The notes below the pieces were generated by a model. The model was given only the letters and a program-made list of their open reading frames with translations, made no database searches and had not been told where the DNA came from. This document shows positions 63,201 through 64,000 of a DNA stretch of 64,000 bases, one piece after another (the stretch's first letter is position 1; the number at the start of each line of letters is the position of its first letter). Location: the NCBI RefSeq assembly GCF_006788895.1, contig NZ_VFRA01000001.1, positions 496,001-560,000 of the forward strand, written 5' to 3'. This DNA is from Rhodoglobus vestalii. Its GTDB lineage: Bacteria; Actinomycetota; Actinomycetes; Actinomycetales; Microbacteriaceae. Position numbers and translations under genes: made by a program.

Positions 63201-64000
63201 GACCTCATCAATGATGGCTACCGGGTTACGGGCACCATCGATTCGTGGGCTAATTCCAACGGTGATCTCACCATTTGCTCGCGCACCCAATGAATCAATC
63301 AGTGTGTAACTGAAGGTGTCGGTTCCTGCCGAGTACTCGCCGGCCTGATAGACAAACGAACTGGAATCGGCTTCGATGACCGCACCCTTGTCAGGGTTGG
63401 TTGCCTGACCGAGCAGTTGCACAGAATCGCCATCGGGATCGGCCGCTGTCATCGGAATGTGAACCCGCACGGAGTCGCCCGCGAGCACGCGCGCCGTGAC
63501 CGTCGGCGGCACGGGAGGATTGTTGCTTGCCGGGTCGGCTTCACGCACCGCGATACGCACGATCGCGGTCCCTGATTGACCGTCAGGGCCCTCGACGCGA
63601 TAGGCCGCAGTGAAGTTCCCGATTCGTTCGGGCGCAAGGTAGCGCAGCACCTCACCCGAGGCGAACAGGAGCCCCGAATCGTCAGGCAAGTCTTGAGCTA
63701 GCTGGGGAACCAGCGTCAATTCGAAGCCATCAGGGTGTTCGTCGTTCTGAAGCACGCGGATGTCGACAGCTTGGCCGACGCGCACCGTTATCGAGTCATC
63801 GTTTGCTATCGGCGCTTGAAACTGGGGCGGGGCTGGAATCTCCACGACAGTGATAACGCCAACCGCATCAGCAAGTCCGTTGCTAATGCGGTAGTTGAAG
63901 TTCACCGGCCCATCATCGAGCGGATTCTCGAGACTTACACGCACGAGTCGCTGTTCTAAGATTTCGGCGCGAACACCTGATTCGGCATCCAAGTTCATGA
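60237..64000 (-). CDS. giant Ig-like/fibronectin type III surface protein, N-terminus outside the window
   Basis: At least 1,253 residues; the frame is open to the window edge, so the ATG at 63998 is probably internal. The N-terminal two thirds consists of repeated bacterial Ig/cadherin-like units with motifs such as NDDSITVRVGQAVDIRVLQND and SVEVLANDSDPDGSPL (VCBS/tandem-95 type). From about residue 755 there are three fibronectin type III-like units (TNLGPSGFGDKTLTMRWNAG, PTELSAAPLDRGLRLTWNAV, IDDSTARLAWAGAF), then about 210 residues of beta-rich sequence with several cysteines, ending in a tyrosine-rich tail. No LPxTG or C-terminal helix. It is the first visible gene of the operon and probably the surface product that the others assemble. 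Confidence 0.85.
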   Translation of the reverse strand, partial: MNLDAESGVRAEILEQRLVRVSLENPLDDGPVNFNYRISNGLADAVGVITVVEIPAPPQFQAPIANDDSITVRVGQAVDIRVLQNDEHPDGFELTLVPQLAQDLPDDSGLLFASGEVLRYLAPERIGNFTAAYRVEGPDGQSGTAIVRIAVREADPASNNPPVPPTVTARVLAGDSVRVHIPMTAADPDGDSVQLLGQATNPDKGAVIEADSSSFVYQAGEYSAGTDTFSYTLIDSLGARANGEITVGISPRIDGARNPVAIIDEVTVKPGITVSVEVLANDSDPDGSPLSVVSVEPNDPVTVAEIDGDVVKVTPPSAPGDYGVIYVVENETGGSSQNFIRVTVDPDAKPAYPVVTDSVLTLSDVLDRNRVTVDVLAGAFFADGDPRSLSLAIYGGFEDAARITSDNKIEVSVNDASQIIPFRVTNPADPTAFTYAFIKVPGYNDALPQVDRRAAKLTVNSESTLVIDLNDYIIAVGEKPVRLTDSSTVLATHSDGADLVRDEDTLVFTSAEKYFGPASISFEVTDGTSATDPEGRSAILVLPIDVLPRDNQAPVFGGAVIDFEPGQEKEIDLLNLTNYPYSDDLDELAYSVLSPLPEGFTYSLDGTILMLRADNGAAKGAQTSISLGVRDDLSEGKSGRIELNVVASTRPLASPATDRAIAQRGQTTVVDVLANDASTNPFPGAPLRVVDIRGLAGGQIPAGLRIVPSDDSSTLTVTVAADAVAGDVNLQYRVADATNDRSRYVWGTVVVSVQDRPDPVTNLGPSGFGDKTLTMRWNAGPANNSAITSYRVTTKTGDTSVQTTDCAGTTCVITTPGNGPANAVTVTVVAINAIGESAPVTLGDPVWSDVIPRAPTELSAAPLDRGLRLTWNAVPTPPGGSPVDRYRVAVGGFDRSVGLIQCGSSTCTWDTPATWELDNGVAVSYTVSPRNAAYTALSIWNTSAPQSAIPAGPPIAASAPIATLIDDSTARLAWAGAFAANGRPITGYTAAAYTGTAPTCAANGSISSNGAILSAVGTGTSATFSGLSPNRAYTMLVFAANSQGCTSSATVIAQTPPGVVTVLNTAGPLPNGERFDFTLTGGMMGSEPLTSDYTLFYRLTGGSVPATIFGPVPLDSFVTADGGQHYGTDISVAVRACKTYGSGRLCQTAWSAPFPLGVPVNPSVANLTFTSGGDLLTGSGTFEWLGWPTGTYEAVRYRCGGTTLGPWQYANTSTPGGSCYADVELFEPPTMVVRVIANNGQAYDRTYNGYDYD

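Overview
This 64 kb window reads as a chromosomal segment of a high-GC actinobacterium, most likely Microbacteriaceae (Salinibacterium-like). The evidence is the actinobacterial style of the proteins, frequent GTG starts, many leaderless-type promoters, and the housekeeping blocks nusA-ylxR-infB-rbfA, truB-ribF, and dxr-rseP-ispG-proS. The genus is inference; no rRNA is present to settle it. No tRNA, rRNA, CRISPR array, insertion sequence or phage gene was seen. Genes are densely packed and no gene-free gap exceeds 300 bases; the longest is about 190.

Layout. 1-10.7 kb: the 5' part of aspA (C-terminus cut by the window edge), a SNF2-type helicase, two membrane proteins, an M20 peptidase, a glycerophosphodiester phosphodiesterase behind a Pho-box-like repeat, ribokinase, and an NAD(P)-binding DUF2867 protein. 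10.7-17.4 kb: a deoxyribose operon (SorC-type regulator, deoC, aldehyde dehydrogenase, and a truncated dehydrogenase without the catalytic half), a divergent ROK sugar kinase and a CynX/NimT-type exporter. 17.5-30.2 kb: the translation and isoprenoid block ribF, two small membrane proteins, truB, (panE-mutY on the other strand), rbfA, infB, ylxR, nusA, proS, ispG. rimP is missing from its usual place before nusA.

30.2-42.5 kb is an accessory block set between ispG and rseP. It holds a five-gene LIV-type ABC importer followed, mostly through 4-base overlaps, by an acyl-CoA ligase, a TetR regulator, a 3-hydroxybutyrate dehydrogenase, an alpha/beta hydrolase and both subunits of 3-oxoacid CoA-transferase. 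A thiolase diverges from it across a likely operator. Together they would import a hydroxybutyrate-like compound or ester, oxidise it to acetoacetate, activate it and split it to acetyl-CoA. 42.6-51.6 kb: rseP, dxr, an FKBP lipoprotein, an OsmC protein, an L-asparaginase of the Rhizobium type, two tandem PotD-like binding lipoproteins that share a conserved leader, and alanine dehydrogenase.

51.6-64 kb is one long minus-strand operon: a giant Ig-like/fibronectin surface protein (N-terminus outside the window), MoxR ATPase, DUF58 protein, a membrane transglutaminase-like protein lacking catalytic Cys and His, an FHA/zinc-ribbon protein and an EccC-like FtsK/SpoIIIE ATPase. This looks like an uncharacterised cell-surface assembly or export system and is the best candidate here for undescribed biology. 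Other points of interest are 13 genes with a TANNNT -10 box exactly 6-7 bases before the start codon, a hairpin covering the infB ribosome binding site, and a 24-bp perfect inverted repeat between infB and rbfA.
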